Source: Oscillospiraceae bacterium
GTDB lineage: Bacteria > Bacillota > Clostridia > Oscillospirales > Ruminococcaceae
NCBI GenBank assembly: GCA_031262245.1
Contig: JAISIJ010000166.1
Location: forward strand, 1-36,169
DNA: 36,169 nt
Direction of reading: 5' to 3'
Numbering within the stretch: position 1 is the stretch's first letter; the number at the start of each line of letters is the position of its first letter. Made by a program: the position numbers and the translations under genes. A model generated the notes under the pieces. That model saw nothing but the letters and a program-made list of their open reading frames with translations, searched no databases and had not been told where the DNA came from. This document shows positions 29,153 through 36,169 of this stretch, piece after piece.

Positions 29153-30022
29153 CTAAATTAAACCTTTAACTGCATCCGTAATCCTTTGAGCAACAAATGG
29201 ATTATTCATTGTATATAAATGTATACCGTCAACACCGTTTGCAATAAGGTCTGTAATTTGGTCAACAGCATAGTTAATGCCGGCTGTTATAAGTGCATCT
29301 TTGTCATTACCGAATTTTTGTAATACTTTAGAGAATTTGGCGGGGAAACTTGCACCGCAAAGAGTAATCATATGTTCAATGGAATTTTTATTGGTTACAG
29401 GCATAATTCCGGCTTCAACGGGGATATTAATACCTACTTGTCTTATTCTGTTCAGAAAATCATAAAAGCAATTATTATCAAAAAAAAGTTGTGTGATAAG
29501 ACCGGAACACCCGGAATCAACTTTGCGTTTGAGATTTTCAATATCTTTTTCGGGTGAAGTTGCCTCAAGGTGTGTTTCCGGATAACAAGCACCCATAACA
29601 TTAAAACTCGGATATTTCTGTTTTATAAACGAAACAAGGTCGCTTGCATAGGTGAAATCGTTTTTTGTAGGTGAACCGTCTGAGGGTTTATCTCCACGCA
29701 AAGCAAGAACCTTTGTAATATCATTGCTTTTCATTTCCTCCAAAAGACCCGAAACTTCACTTTTGGAAAAATTAACACAAGGCAAGTGAACAACAGGTTC
29801 AATGCCGTATTCTTTTATTTTTGCCGCAACTTTAATTGTGTGACCGGCAAGATTACCGTTATTCCCCCCTGCCCCCAAAGTAACGCTGATAAAATCGGGG
29901 TTTAAATCCTTTAATTGTTCTAAGGTGTTATAAATAACCTCAACAGGACTTGTCTTTTTCGGAGGGAAAACTTCAAAACTATATGCTGTTTTCTTTTTTT
30001 CCATAAAAATTTTTTTAAACAT
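29153..30022 (-). CDS. metF: 5,10-methylenetetrahydrofolate reductase
   Basis: MetF reduces methylene-THF to methyl-THF with flavin for methionine synthesis or C1 metabolism. The 289-residue TIM-barrel protein has AYSFEVFPPKK at the start, DFISVTLGAGG, VLALRGDKP and ITQLFFDNNCFYDFLNRIRQ, all family blocks. The annotated ATG is only one base from AAAGG; the next ATG (residue 7, MEKKKTAY) is about 17 bases from it. The exact start is therefore uncertain by six residues. Confidence 0.95.
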   Translation of the reverse strand: MFKKIFMEKKKTAYSFEVFPPKKTSPVEVIYNTLEQLKDLNPDFISVTLGAGGNNGNLAGHTIKVAAKIKEYGIEPVVHLPCVNFSKSEVSGLLEEMKSNDITKVLALRGDKPSDGSPTKNDFTYASDLVSFIKQKYPSFNVMGACYPETHLEATSPEKDIENLKRKVDSGCSGLITQLFFDNNCFYDFLNRIRQVGINIPVEAGIMPVTNKNSIEHMITLCGASFPAKFSKVLQKFGNDKDALITAGINYAVDQITDLIANGVDGIHLYTMNNPFVAQRITDAVKGLI

Positions 30023-30080
30023 CCTTTGTATATTATTAAGACGTAACGAAAGTTGTTGCGGATTAATATTATATCAATAC

Positions 30081-30124
30081 AAAAAAAGTCACAGAACCAA
30101 CTGAAACCATAAGGTTCTGTACTT
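30081..30124 (-). terminator. Terminator after the yabP-yabR operon
   Basis: On the minus strand ACAGAACC and GGTTCTGT form an 8-bp stem, extended by AAGT, and are followed by GACTTTTTTTG. It lies just past the stop of the S1-domain gene and ahead of metF. A TATAAT on the minus strand (30068-30073) may be part of a metF promoter; I found no good -35. Confidence 0.8.
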
Positions 30125-30130
30125 ATTATT

Positions 30131-30541
30131 TTATCGCCGTTTTTTATTTCCCTTGCCCTCGGCACGGCGGCGATATTCACCTAATTTTTCTTCAGTTCCT
30201 TTGGTGAATTTTTTAAGCATATCTTCAAAATTCTGTTGCGGCGGTGTATTAACTGCGGCGACAGCTTGTTTTATACTCAAAGTAATTTTCTTTTGGGCGT
30301 TAAATCCTAAATACTTAACGTTGACTTTCTGCCCCTCTTTAACAAATTCGTTAATATCTTTAATAAAACCTTCTGCAATTTCAGATATATGCACCATACC
30401 CGAAACAGATTTTTTCTTAGTTTCAGGTGTAAAAGGGATTTGTCCCCCCTTTTCATTAAGGGGAAAAAGTTCAACAAACACACCGAATTGTGTAATTCCT
30501 GTAATTATGCCTTCGTAAACTTCGCCGACTATGTAATCCAT
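30131..30541 (-). CDS. yabR: S1 RNA-binding domain protein, YabR-like
   Basis: The 136-residue protein has one N-terminal S1 domain: GEVYEGIITGITQFGVFVELFP, SGMVHISEIAEGFIKDINEFVKEGQKVNVKYLGFN. A loop of about 15 residues (LNEKGGQIPFTPETKKKSV) interrupts the usual S1 strand order. A basic C-terminal tail (YRRRAEGKGNKKRR) follows. Its place after divIC matches yabR in Bacillus, a protein of poorly known role in RNA binding. Ribosome site AGAGG, 9 bases. Confidence 0.85.
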   Translation of the reverse strand: MDYIVGEVYEGIITGITQFGVFVELFPLNEKGGQIPFTPETKKKSVSGMVHISEIAEGFIKDINEFVKEGQKVNVKYLGFNAQKKITLSIKQAVAAVNTPPQQNFEDMLKKFTKGTEEKLGEYRRRAEGKGNKKRR

Positions 30542-30553
30542 TACATTAAACCT

Positions 30554-30856
30554 CTATTTGTTTTTATCAATAAATCTTATTTCGTTAGGATAACTGTAGC
30601 CCTGTTGAAAAGCTTTATTTTCCTTGTATTTACCGCTTTCATCGTCATCCTGACTTTTAAACTCTTCATATTTTATTTGCAATTCTTCAAGTTCCTGTTG
30701 TTTAACATTTAATTCTGCTTGTTGTTCTTTCATAACATCATTTTCGGCAGATATATTAAACAGTAACAAAGCACTCACACCTGCAAAGAGGAGTATTAAT
30801 GTTACTATCAAAACATTTTTTCTTAAAGATGCAAAAAATTGTTTTAAATATTCCAT
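30554..30856 (-). CDS. divIC: Septum formation initiator, DivIC/FtsB family
   Basis: DivIC pairs with FtsL in the division complex. The 100-residue protein has a short cytosolic head, one membrane helix (about 14-34, VLIVTLILLFAGVSALLLF), a coiled coil (KEQQAELNVKQQELEELQIKYEEF) and a C-terminal segment with YPNEIRFIDKN. This layout, plus its position between yabQ and yabR, fits DivIC. Sequence similarity in this family is low, so the call leans on layout and context. Confidence 0.85.
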   Translation of the reverse strand: MEYLKQFFASLRKNVLIVTLILLFAGVSALLLFNISAENDVMKEQQAELNVKQQELEELQIKYEEFKSQDDDESGKYKENKAFQQGYSYPNEIRFIDKNK

Positions 30857-30908
30857 TTTTTAATCCACATCGTAATTTTTAAATAAGTATGTGTATTATA
30901 TAATAAAC

Positions 30909-31283
30909 TTAAGCTTTTTGCAAGAAAAATTTATAAATTTTTGTGAAAAATAAAACAATCTTTCTGAAAAGCCCTGTCACTATTTCACCGATTGAGCAGT
31001 AGTATATTAAAAAGCCCCATATCGCACCGAAACAATAGATAAATCTGAATTGTCCTTTAACAAATATACTCATAAAACAAAGCATTATCACCGAACAGAC
31101 AAAAAGAAAAATTATATCCTCTATTGCTGTTGCAATTATTCCCAACTTGTCCTTGTGCGGAATTACAATACGAACGGTGCGGAATATATCAAAGAATATC
31201 CCCAACGGTAAACCCACAAGGCAAGAGGCTAAAAAAATCCTTGTTTCTTCATTCAGAGTATAAAAGCTCTCTGTTATATTCAT
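30909..31283 (-). CDS. yabQ: Spore cortex biosynthesis membrane protein YabQ
   Basis: YabQ is needed for spore cortex formation in Bacillus. The 124-residue protein has at least three or four hydrophobic helices (FLASCLVGLPLGIFFDIFRTVR, AIEDIIFLFVCSVIMLCFMSIFV, YCFGAIWGFLIYYCSI), matching the family pattern GxxxGxxxDxxR at the start. It overlaps yabP by 4 bases (ATGA), so it is coupled. It lies ahead of divIC as in Bacillus. Confidence 0.9.
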   Translation of the reverse strand: MNITESFYTLNEETRIFLASCLVGLPLGIFFDIFRTVRIVIPHKDKLGIIATAIEDIIFLFVCSVIMLCFMSIFVKGQFRFIYCFGAIWGFLIYYCSIGEIVTGLFRKIVLFFTKIYKFFLQKA

Positions 31284-31534
31284 TTAAACAATTTCCCCAA
31301 AAATGTCAAAGGTGATTTGACTTCGCTGTTACCGTAAACAATGGCATTAATTTCACCCTCTATAATCATATCACCTGTTTCAATACTCATACTGTTTATA
31401 TGCAACCCTTTACCCTGAATTGAGAGTTCTCCTAATTTTGTAAACAGCCGCACGTCTCTTTCGTCAAAACAATCGACCTCTGTTATTCCCGATAACGTTA
31501 ATTTTTTTTTGCTTTCTAAAATTAAATCCTGCAT
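31280..31534 (-). CDS. yabP: Sporulation protein YabP
   Basis: YabP is a small YabP/YqfC family protein produced in the mother cell. I start at the ATG at 31532-31534, which follows GGAGG by 9 bases; an ATG 78 bases upstream in frame has no ribosome site. The 84-residue protein reads MQDLILESKKKLTLSGITEVDCFDE, then LGELSIQGKGLHINSMSIETGDMIIEGEINAIVY, the family core. Upstream sequence has TATACTGT, possibly a mother-cell (sigma-E-like) -10, but the -35 is not clear. Confidence 0.92.
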   Translation of the reverse strand: MQDLILESKKKLTLSGITEVDCFDERDVRLFTKLGELSIQGKGLHINSMSIETGDMIIEGEINAIVYGNSEVKSPLTFLGKLFK

Positions 31535-31746
31535 TTTATTCGTCCTCCGATTTGTAATACTACAGTATATTAAGAGAAACATAAGTTTATTACTTAAATT
31601 TTTATTCGACAAAATTTAATATTTCCAAGTGATATAATTTTAAAAAATACAAGAGATTATTGATTTTACGATAATATTTCAAAGAATTTTATAATATGGC
31701 AATTTATTGCTGTAACAGGCAATTTGTTACCTAAAAGGAGGAAAAT

Positions 31747-32568
31747 ATGTTATTTCAACAGAGAGAAAAGGTAGTTAACAGAGTGTTGGAGATACCTATT
31801 GAATTAGTTAAACCCAACCCCCATAATCCGAGGACAAGCTTTGACGAAGAGGAGTTGTCGGGTCTTGCGGAAAGTATTCGCCAAAACGGATTATTACAAC
31901 CTCTTACCGTTCGCCGAAAAGATGATTGCACTTATGAATTAATCGCCGGCGAACGCAGATTAAGAGCTGTGCGTATGTTGGGATTGGAAACAATATCTTG
32001 CATAGTTGTGGATATGTCTGATAAAAATGCGTCTATTATGGCTTTGGTTGAGAATATTCAACGAAAAGATTTGTCATTTTTTGATGAAGCACTTGCACTT
32101 CAGGAATTAATAGATGTTTACGGTTTAACCCAAGAAGATACGGCAATAAAATTAGGGTTTGTTCAAAGCACCGTTGCAAATAAATTAAGGCTTTTAAAGC
32201 TGACAGACGAAGAACGCTCGCTTATTGTTGCCGCAAGACTGACCGAACGTCACGCAAGAGCATTGCTCAGACTTAAAAACACAGAGGAACGCTTAATTAT
32301 TTTAAAACAAATTATCAAACAGAAATTAAACGTTGAAAAATCCGAGAGGTTGATTGATAATTTTCTTACAAAACAGAAAATCAAAGCAGATTTTGCAAAG
32401 AAAGCAAGCCTTTTCAAAGATGTCAGATTGTTTATTAATACCATAAACAAAGCCGTTGACACTATGAAAGCCGTGGGTATTCCGGCAAATTCCACAAAAA
32501 TACAAAATGAAAACAGTATTGAATACCGTATAATAATTCCTTTAGAAAAAGTTGCGAAAAAAGCTTGA
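31747..32568 (+). CDS. noc: ParB/Noc-family DNA-binding protein, probably nucleoid occlusion protein
   Basis: The 273-residue protein has the ParB N-terminal CTPase domain (IPIELVKPNPHNPRTSFDEEELSGLAESI, then LIAGERRLRAVRMLG), VENIQRKDLSFFDEALALQELID and the helix-turn-helix with KLGFVQSTVANKLRLLKL. The NKLRLLKL form and RLTERHARALLRL suggest Noc rather than Spo0J/ParB, but I cannot exclude ParB. Noc binds chromosomal sites and blocks division over DNA. In Bacillus noc is next to rsmG; here rsmG is about 18 kb away. AAAGGAGG precedes the ATG. Confidence 0.82.
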   Translation: MLFQQREKVVNRVLEIPIELVKPNPHNPRTSFDEEELSGLAESIRQNGLLQPLTVRRKDDCTYELIAGERRLRAVRMLGLETISCIVVDMSDKNASIMALVENIQRKDLSFFDEALALQELIDVYGLTQEDTAIKLGFVQSTVANKLRLLKLTDEERSLIVAARLTERHARALLRLKNTEERLIILKQIIKQKLNVEKSERLIDNFLTKQKIKADFAKKASLFKDVRLFINTINKAVDTMKAVGIPANSTKIQNENSIEYRIIIPLEKVAKKA

Positions 32569-32593
32569 CAAGCATTTTTTATCGTGATATAAT
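32565..32593 (+). promoter_or_regulatory. Consensus promoter of rpmB overlapping the noc stop codon
   Basis: TTGACA (32565-32570) and TATAAT (32588-32593) are perfect with a 17-base spacer. The noc TGA stop is 32566-32568, inside the -35. Transcription would start near 32600, leaving a leader of about 110 bases before rpmB. The leader contains small inverted stretches (GTTAGCTAAC; CAGAC with GTCTG). Confidence 0.9.
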
Positions 32594-32709
32594 CCTTATC
32601 GTGTTTTCAAAACTATGTTAGCTAACCGCTGGCAGAGTAATATATATAAGTAATCAGACTGTGCATATCAACTAATCGGGTCTGTGTAAAACTTGAAAGG
32701 ATTATAATA

Positions 32710-32913
32710 ATGGCTAAATGTGATATTTGCGGAAAAGGTGTAACTTTCGGAATAAAAGTTTCCCACTCCCACAGAAGAACCAATCGTACTTGGAAACCTA
32801 ATGTTCAGAGGATTAAAACTGTTATTAACGGTACTCCTCAACATATTTACGCTTGCACAAGATGTATGCGTAATCAAAACAAACAACAGAGCAGCAACCA
32901 AGCGACTGTCTAA
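32710..32913 (+). CDS. rpmB: 50S ribosomal protein L28, Cys4 type
   Basis: L28 is a small 50S protein. The 67-residue protein has MAKCDICGKGVTFGIKVSHSHRRTNRTWKPNVQ, the L28 signature. C4-x2-C7 and C49-x2-C52 form a zinc-binding set, as in the zinc-containing L28 paralogue type. A short tail (NQNKQQSSNQATV) is low complexity. AAAGGA is 8 bases from the ATG. It is monocistronic, between its own promoter and terminator. Confidence 0.97.
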   Translation: MAKCDICGKGVTFGIKVSHSHRRTNRTWKPNVQRIKTVINGTPQHIYACTRCMRNQNKQQSSNQATV

Positions 32914-32936
32914 TACCTTGCTGTTTAAATTTAAAT

Positions 32937-32965
32937 AAGGCTTGAAATACTTCAAGCCTTTCTTC
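32937..32965 (+). terminator. Terminator after rpmB
   Basis: AAGGCTTGAA and TTCAAGCCTT form a 10-bp perfect stem with loop ATAC, followed by TCTTCTGTTTG, a moderate U-rich tail. Confidence 0.85.
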
Positions 32966-33102
32966 TGTTTGTGTATAATGCACAAAACAACAAATATAAT
33001 GTTAGTAAAAATCTATTGTTTAAAATAGGTTTTTTCTTTTAATATCTTTTTCTTTATGCTATAATTTAAATGAATAACTATAACGGAGGTGAAAAAACAC
33101 AA

Positions 33103-33753
33103 ATGAGTAAATTAGCAATCTTTGATTTAGACGGCACAATCCTTGATACCCTTGAAGATATAAGCCGCAGTGCAAATTACGCTTTGAAAAATTTAGGCTT
33201 TCCGACTTATGAACAAGAAGAGTATAAACAATTTATCGGTAACGGGTTACATTCTCTTTGCAAAACTTCTTTAAAAGAAAATGCAACCCCCGAAAATTGT
33301 TCAAAGATGTTTGAACTTTATACAGATTATTATAATCATCATAAAATTGATAATATCAAACTTTTTGACGGACTTTTTGAACTGCTGAAAGACTTAAAAT
33401 CACAGGGGTTACTTTTGGCTGTTGCGACTAATAAATCAGATTCGCTTGCAAAATCAATTGTTGAACGTATTGCCGGGGCTGGATTTTTTAATTATGTATG
33501 TGGTAGTAAAAACGAAACATATAAACCAGACCCCGGTGTTATTATAGAGATTTTGGGTGCTTTGAATATACCCAAAGAAAATGCAATAATGATAGGCGAC
33601 AGCGACATTGACATAATGACTGCCGAAAATGCAAAGATACAATCTGTTTTTTGCGAATGGGGATACGGCGACAAAAATTCTTTGCCTCGTGCCGAACATT
33701 ATGTTAAAAATACAGAAGAATTAAAAAAAGTTTTAGAAGAATTTATAAAATAA
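33103..33753 (+). CDS. HAD-family phosphatase, phosphoglycolate-phosphatase-like
   Basis: The 216-residue protein has the HAD motif I IFDLDGTILDT (nucleophile Asp8, acid Asp10), motif II VATNKS, motif III lysine region KPDPG and motif IV GDSDIDIMTAENA, with a helical cap between. This is the Gph/PgpB-like subgroup, often broad in substrate. I start at 33103; GGAGG is 13 bases upstream, a little far, while the in-frame ATG at 33070 lies on a TATAAT and lacks a ribosome site. It heads an operon with the next two genes. Confidence 0.88.
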   Translation: MSKLAIFDLDGTILDTLEDISRSANYALKNLGFPTYEQEEYKQFIGNGLHSLCKTSLKENATPENCSKMFELYTDYYNHHKIDNIKLFDGLFELLKDLKSQGLLLAVATNKSDSLAKSIVERIAGAGFFNYVCGSKNETYKPDPGVIIEILGALNIPKENAIMIGDSDIDIMTAENAKIQSVFCEWGYGDKNSLPRAEHYVKNTEELKKVLEEFIK

Positions 33754-33762
33754 GAGGTAAAA

Positions 33763-34323
33763 ATGAACTATAATATAGCAGAATTGGCTGAACGTATCAG
33801 AGGGTTGCGAGAAGATTTGGAGTATACCCCTGAATATGTTGCAGAAAAATTAAATATTTCTATTGATGAATATAATGAAATTGAAAAGGGTAAAGATATT
33901 TCCATTACCCTCATTAATTCCATTGCCGACTGTTTCGGCATTGATTTTGTTACACTTTTAACAGGTGACACCCCCAAACTTAAAAATTACAGCGTTGTGA
34001 GAAATGGTAAAGGTTTACCTGTAAATCGCCGCAGCGGCTTTGACTATCAAGATATGGCATATCTTTTTAACGGCAAAAATATTTTACCTGTAATGGTTAC
34101 TGCTCCCGAAAATGACGACACTCAACCTATCGCCCTTTCTTCTCACGACGGTCATGAATTTGATTTAATCCTTGAGGGTACTCTGAAAATTACTGTTGAC
34201 GGGCATATTGAAATTCTGCAAAAAGGTGATGCAATTTATTATAACAGTGCAAAACCTCACGGAATGGTTGCCTTACACGGAGAATGTAAATTTTTAGCTG
34301 TGCTTTGTAAAGGAGATAAATAA
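33763..34323 (+). CDS. XRE-family regulator with C-terminal cupin domain
   Basis: The 186-residue protein has an N-terminal helix-turn-helix (IAELAERIRGLREDLEYTPEYVAEKLNISIDEYNEIEKG, about 4-43) and a cupin beta-barrel (about 105-183) with HDGHEFDLILEGTLKITVDGHIEILQKGDAIYYNSAKPHGM. The cupin has the H-x-H/E and later His used for metal binding. It ends 2 bases before the acyl-CoA synthetase, which it probably senses or controls. AGAGGT is close to the ATG. Confidence 0.9.
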   Translation: MNYNIAELAERIRGLREDLEYTPEYVAEKLNISIDEYNEIEKGKDISITLINSIADCFGIDFVTLLTGDTPKLKNYSVVRNGKGLPVNRRSGFDYQDMAYLFNGKNILPVMVTAPENDDTQPIALSSHDGHEFDLILEGTLKITVDGHIEILQKGDAIYYNSAKPHGMVALHGECKFLAVLCKGDK

Positions 34324-34325
34324 AT

Positions 34326-35984
34326 ATGTATGATTTAAATAAATTTAATGAACAGTTCGTTGTTGAGAGTTACGACGAACAGGGTGTTTTGACTGAATTT
34401 TCCCCGAATTTAAAAGATAATTTCAACTTTGCTTATGATGTTGTTGACGAGATTGCAAAAATTGCTCCCGACAAACAGGCGTTGATATGGATAGGTAATG
34501 ACGGTGAAGAAAAATTCTTTACCTATAAAGATTTAAGTGAAAAATCCAACCAAATTGCACATATGTTTTTAGAACACGGTGTTAAAAAAGGTGATATGTT
34601 CGTTGTTGTTTTAAAACGTCATTGGCAGATTTGGGTGACTGTTCTTGCTCTTGAAAAAATAGGGGCTGTGCTTATCCCTGCAACCAACCAACTCCAACCC
34701 AAAGACTATGTTTACAGATTTAAATCCGGCAATGTTAAATATGTTGTTGCAACACCCGATAATAACACTCCTCAGCATATGGAAGATGCTTTAAAAGAAT
34801 ATGACGGCATTAAGGAAAAATTTGTTGTAAAGGGTGCAAGGGACGGTTGGATAGATTTCGATACCGAATTTGAAAAATATCCTAAAGATTTTGAAAGAAT
34901 TGAAAACAAAACAAGTGACGTTTCTCTTGCGTTTTTCTCTTCCGGAACAACAGGCTATCCCAAACTCGTTACTCATTCCCACGACTATTCCGTTGCTCAT
35001 CTCCTTACTGCTAAACATTGGCATAACGCTAAGTCCCATTCTATCCATTTGACAATATCCGAAAGCGGTTGGGGGAAATTTTTCTGGGGTAAAATCTTCG
35101 GCGAATTTTTAATGGGGAGTACAGTTTTCGCATATGATTTTGATAGATTTGACAGTCTTAAACTCCTTGAATATATCAGTAAATATAAAGTAACCTCTCT
35201 TTGCTGTCCTCCCACTATGCTTAATATGTTTATCAAAGGCGGTTTAGATAAAAAATATCTCACTTCTGTTGAATATGTTACCACTGCTGGGGAGGCTTTA
35301 AAGCCCGATGTGTTCAACAAATTCAAAGAATTAACAGGCATTACTATTTATGAAGGTTTTGGACAAACAGAAACAGTTCTGTCAATAGGTGTGCTTGTGG
35401 GACAAACCCCAAAACCCGGTTCAATGGGGAAACCTGTTCCGCTGTATAATCTTGATATAGTAGATACTGACGGCAACTCTGTTCCCAGAGGTGAAACAGG
35501 TGAAATTGTTATCCGAATGAAAGATAAAAACCCGGGGTTGTTTCTTGAATATTACGGTAATGATGATGCTACTGCCGAAACTAAAAAAGACGGAATTTAC
35601 CACACAGGCGACACCGCTTGGGAAGATACAGACGGTTATTATTGGTATGTGGGACGTACAGATGACGTTATAAAAGCCAGCGGTTATCGTATAGGTCCTG
35701 TTGAGATTGAGGCAGTTCTCGCCGAACACCCTGCAGTATATGAAGTTGCGGTTGTTCCCGCACCTGACCCTGTAAGAGGACAAGTTGTCCGTGCAGTTAT
35801 AGTTCCCACAGAAGAATACAAAGAAAAAATCCAAGACCCCGACTTCAAAACCGCTCTTATCAAAGAGCTTCAAACCCACGTCAAAAACCAAACTGCCCCC
35901 TACAAATATCCACGCATTATAGACTTCATTGACGCTCTCCCCAAAACTATCTCCGGCAAAATTCAACGCAATTTAGTCCGATAA
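34326..35984 (+). CDS. AMP-forming acyl-CoA synthetase (ANL superfamily)
   Basis: The 552-residue protein activates a carboxylic acid with ATP and joins it to CoA. It has FFSSGTTGYPKLVTHSH (P-loop like), the YEGFGQTE motif, YHTGDTAW, GRTDDVIKASGYRIGPVEIE and the C-terminal PKTISGKIQR with the catalytic lysine. It resembles medium-chain or aryl acyl-CoA ligases more than acetyl-CoA synthetase; the substrate is unknown. The ribosome site AAGGAG is formed by the end of the upstream gene. The gene ends at a terminator-bearing element. Confidence 0.92.
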   Translation: MYDLNKFNEQFVVESYDEQGVLTEFSPNLKDNFNFAYDVVDEIAKIAPDKQALIWIGNDGEEKFFTYKDLSEKSNQIAHMFLEHGVKKGDMFVVVLKRHWQIWVTVLALEKIGAVLIPATNQLQPKDYVYRFKSGNVKYVVATPDNNTPQHMEDALKEYDGIKEKFVVKGARDGWIDFDTEFEKYPKDFERIENKTSDVSLAFFSSGTTGYPKLVTHSHDYSVAHLLTAKHWHNAKSHSIHLTISESGWGKFFWGKIFGEFLMGSTVFAYDFDRFDSLKLLEYISKYKVTSLCCPPTMLNMFIKGGLDKKYLTSVEYVTTAGEALKPDVFNKFKELTGITIYEGFGQTETVLSIGVLVGQTPKPGSMGKPVPLYNLDIVDTDGNSVPRGETGEIVIRMKDKNPGLFLEYYGNDDATAETKKDGIYHTGDTAWEDTDGYYWYVGRTDDVIKASGYRIGPVEIEAVLAEHPAVYEVAVVPAPDPVRGQVVRAVIVPTEEYKEKIQDPDFKTALIKELQTHVKNQTAPYKYPRIIDFIDALPKTISGKIQRNLVR

Positions 35985-35989
35985 TTTCT

Positions 35990-36142
35990 TTTTTCTCTTA
36001 GTTGCAGGGTCGGCAACTATCGAAGTTCCCTAGTTCTTTTCATAGTTGGCACTCTTCAGGCTTTGGTTTAACTGTATATAAAAATCCCCTTTTTCAAAGG
36101 GGATTTTTTAAGCTTACTGTGTCGGATATTTATTATTTTAAG
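35990..36142 (+). repeat. Dispersed terminator-bearing element, copy 3
   Basis: It starts 5 bases after the stop at 35984, the same offset as copy 1. TTTTTCTCTTAGTT, TCGAAGTTCC, TAGTTCTTTTCATAGTTGGC, GGTTTAACTGTATAT, then the hairpin, then AAGCTTACTGTGT and GATATTTATTAT are collinear with copy 1. CAACTAT (about 36010-36020) can pair with ATAGTTG (about 36041-36047); the same pairing exists in copy 2 in altered form. The element may continue to the window edge. Confidence 0.85.
36081..36109 (+). terminator. Rho-independent terminator in element copy 3
   Basis: AAAATCCCCTTT and AAAGGGGATTTT form a 12-bp stem with loop TTC, followed by a T-run (36104-36109). It ends the HAD/XRE-cupin/acyl-CoA synthetase operon. 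Confidence 0.92.
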
Positions 36143-36169
36143 AGAGTGGAGAGAATTTTTATATATTTA

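Noticed and set aside
33033-33070. Sigma-A promoter for the HAD operon around TATAAT near 33060
   Set aside because: A TATAAT-like -10 is present, but I found no acceptable -35 at 16-18 bases, so it is not listed as a feature.
35421-35966. 181-codon frame antisense to the acyl-CoA synthetase
   Set aside because: Shadow of a conserved enzyme frame; Phe/Val/Cys-rich translation with no motif.

Overview
This window looks like chromosome of a low-GC, spore-gene-carrying Clostridia, most like the fibre-degrading Ruminococcus group (Oscillospiraceae). The grounds are two secreted proteins ending in type I dockerins behind Thr-rich linkers (a GH9 endoglucanase and a CAP-domain protein), the sporulation genes spoIIR, yabP and yabQ, a four-Cys S14, strong AGGAGG Shine-Dalgarno (SD) sites and AT-rich promoters. 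The species cannot be named from the sequence.

Layout. (1) 1-11109, minus strand: the S10-spc ribosomal protein operon, read from a strong promoter at 11116-11144: rpsJ, rplC, rplD, rplW, rplB, rpsS, pyrE, rplV, rpsC, rplP, rpmC, rpsQ, rplN, rplX, rplE, rpsN, rpsH, rplF, rplR, rpsE, rpmD and the start codon of probable rplO. The gene order is canonical except that pyrE (orotate phosphoribosyltransferase) sits between rpsS and rplV. Unusually long spacers interrupt the operon. They carry hairpins before rplC and rplB, a shared 26-bp motif before rpsJ and rpsC, and a 46-bp tandem repeat before rpsE. (2) 11227-15254, plus strand: htpG under a CIRCE/HrcA operator, rsmG, and a zinc-ribbon membrane protein. 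(3) 15255-16080: a 528-base gap with two facing copies of a dispersed terminator-bearing element, a perfect palindrome, a promoter and an orphan 88-aa Cys-rich protein. (4) 16085-20777, minus: an isochorismatase-fold hydrolase, hup, mazG, trpS, an unknown gene and a PLP aminotransferase. (5) 20922-27361, plus: the GH9-dockerin and CAP-dockerin proteins, dCMP deaminase, spoIIR and an AGCS amino-acid symporter. (6) 27358-31534, minus: a HEPN / degenerate nucleotidyltransferase pair, ung, tadA and metF, then the yabP-yabQ-divIC-yabR block known from Bacillus. (7) 31747-36142, plus: noc/parB, rpmB, and an operon of a HAD phosphatase, an XRE-cupin regulator and an acyl-CoA synthetase, ending in a third copy of the dispersed element.

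Most genes are housekeeping (translation, nucleotide hygiene, sporulation and division), with a small cellulosome-type secreted pair. The less ordinary material lies mainly between genes: a family of terminator-carrying repeats with conserved flanks and variable stems (15260-15415, 15465-15595, 35990-36142, with a possible degenerate relative at 10460-10510), several structured spacers inside the ribosomal operon, and an 18-bp hairpin over the spoIIR ribosome site that overlaps a possible sigma-F promoter. All structural claims come from reading complementarity by eye; no folding or database search was run.
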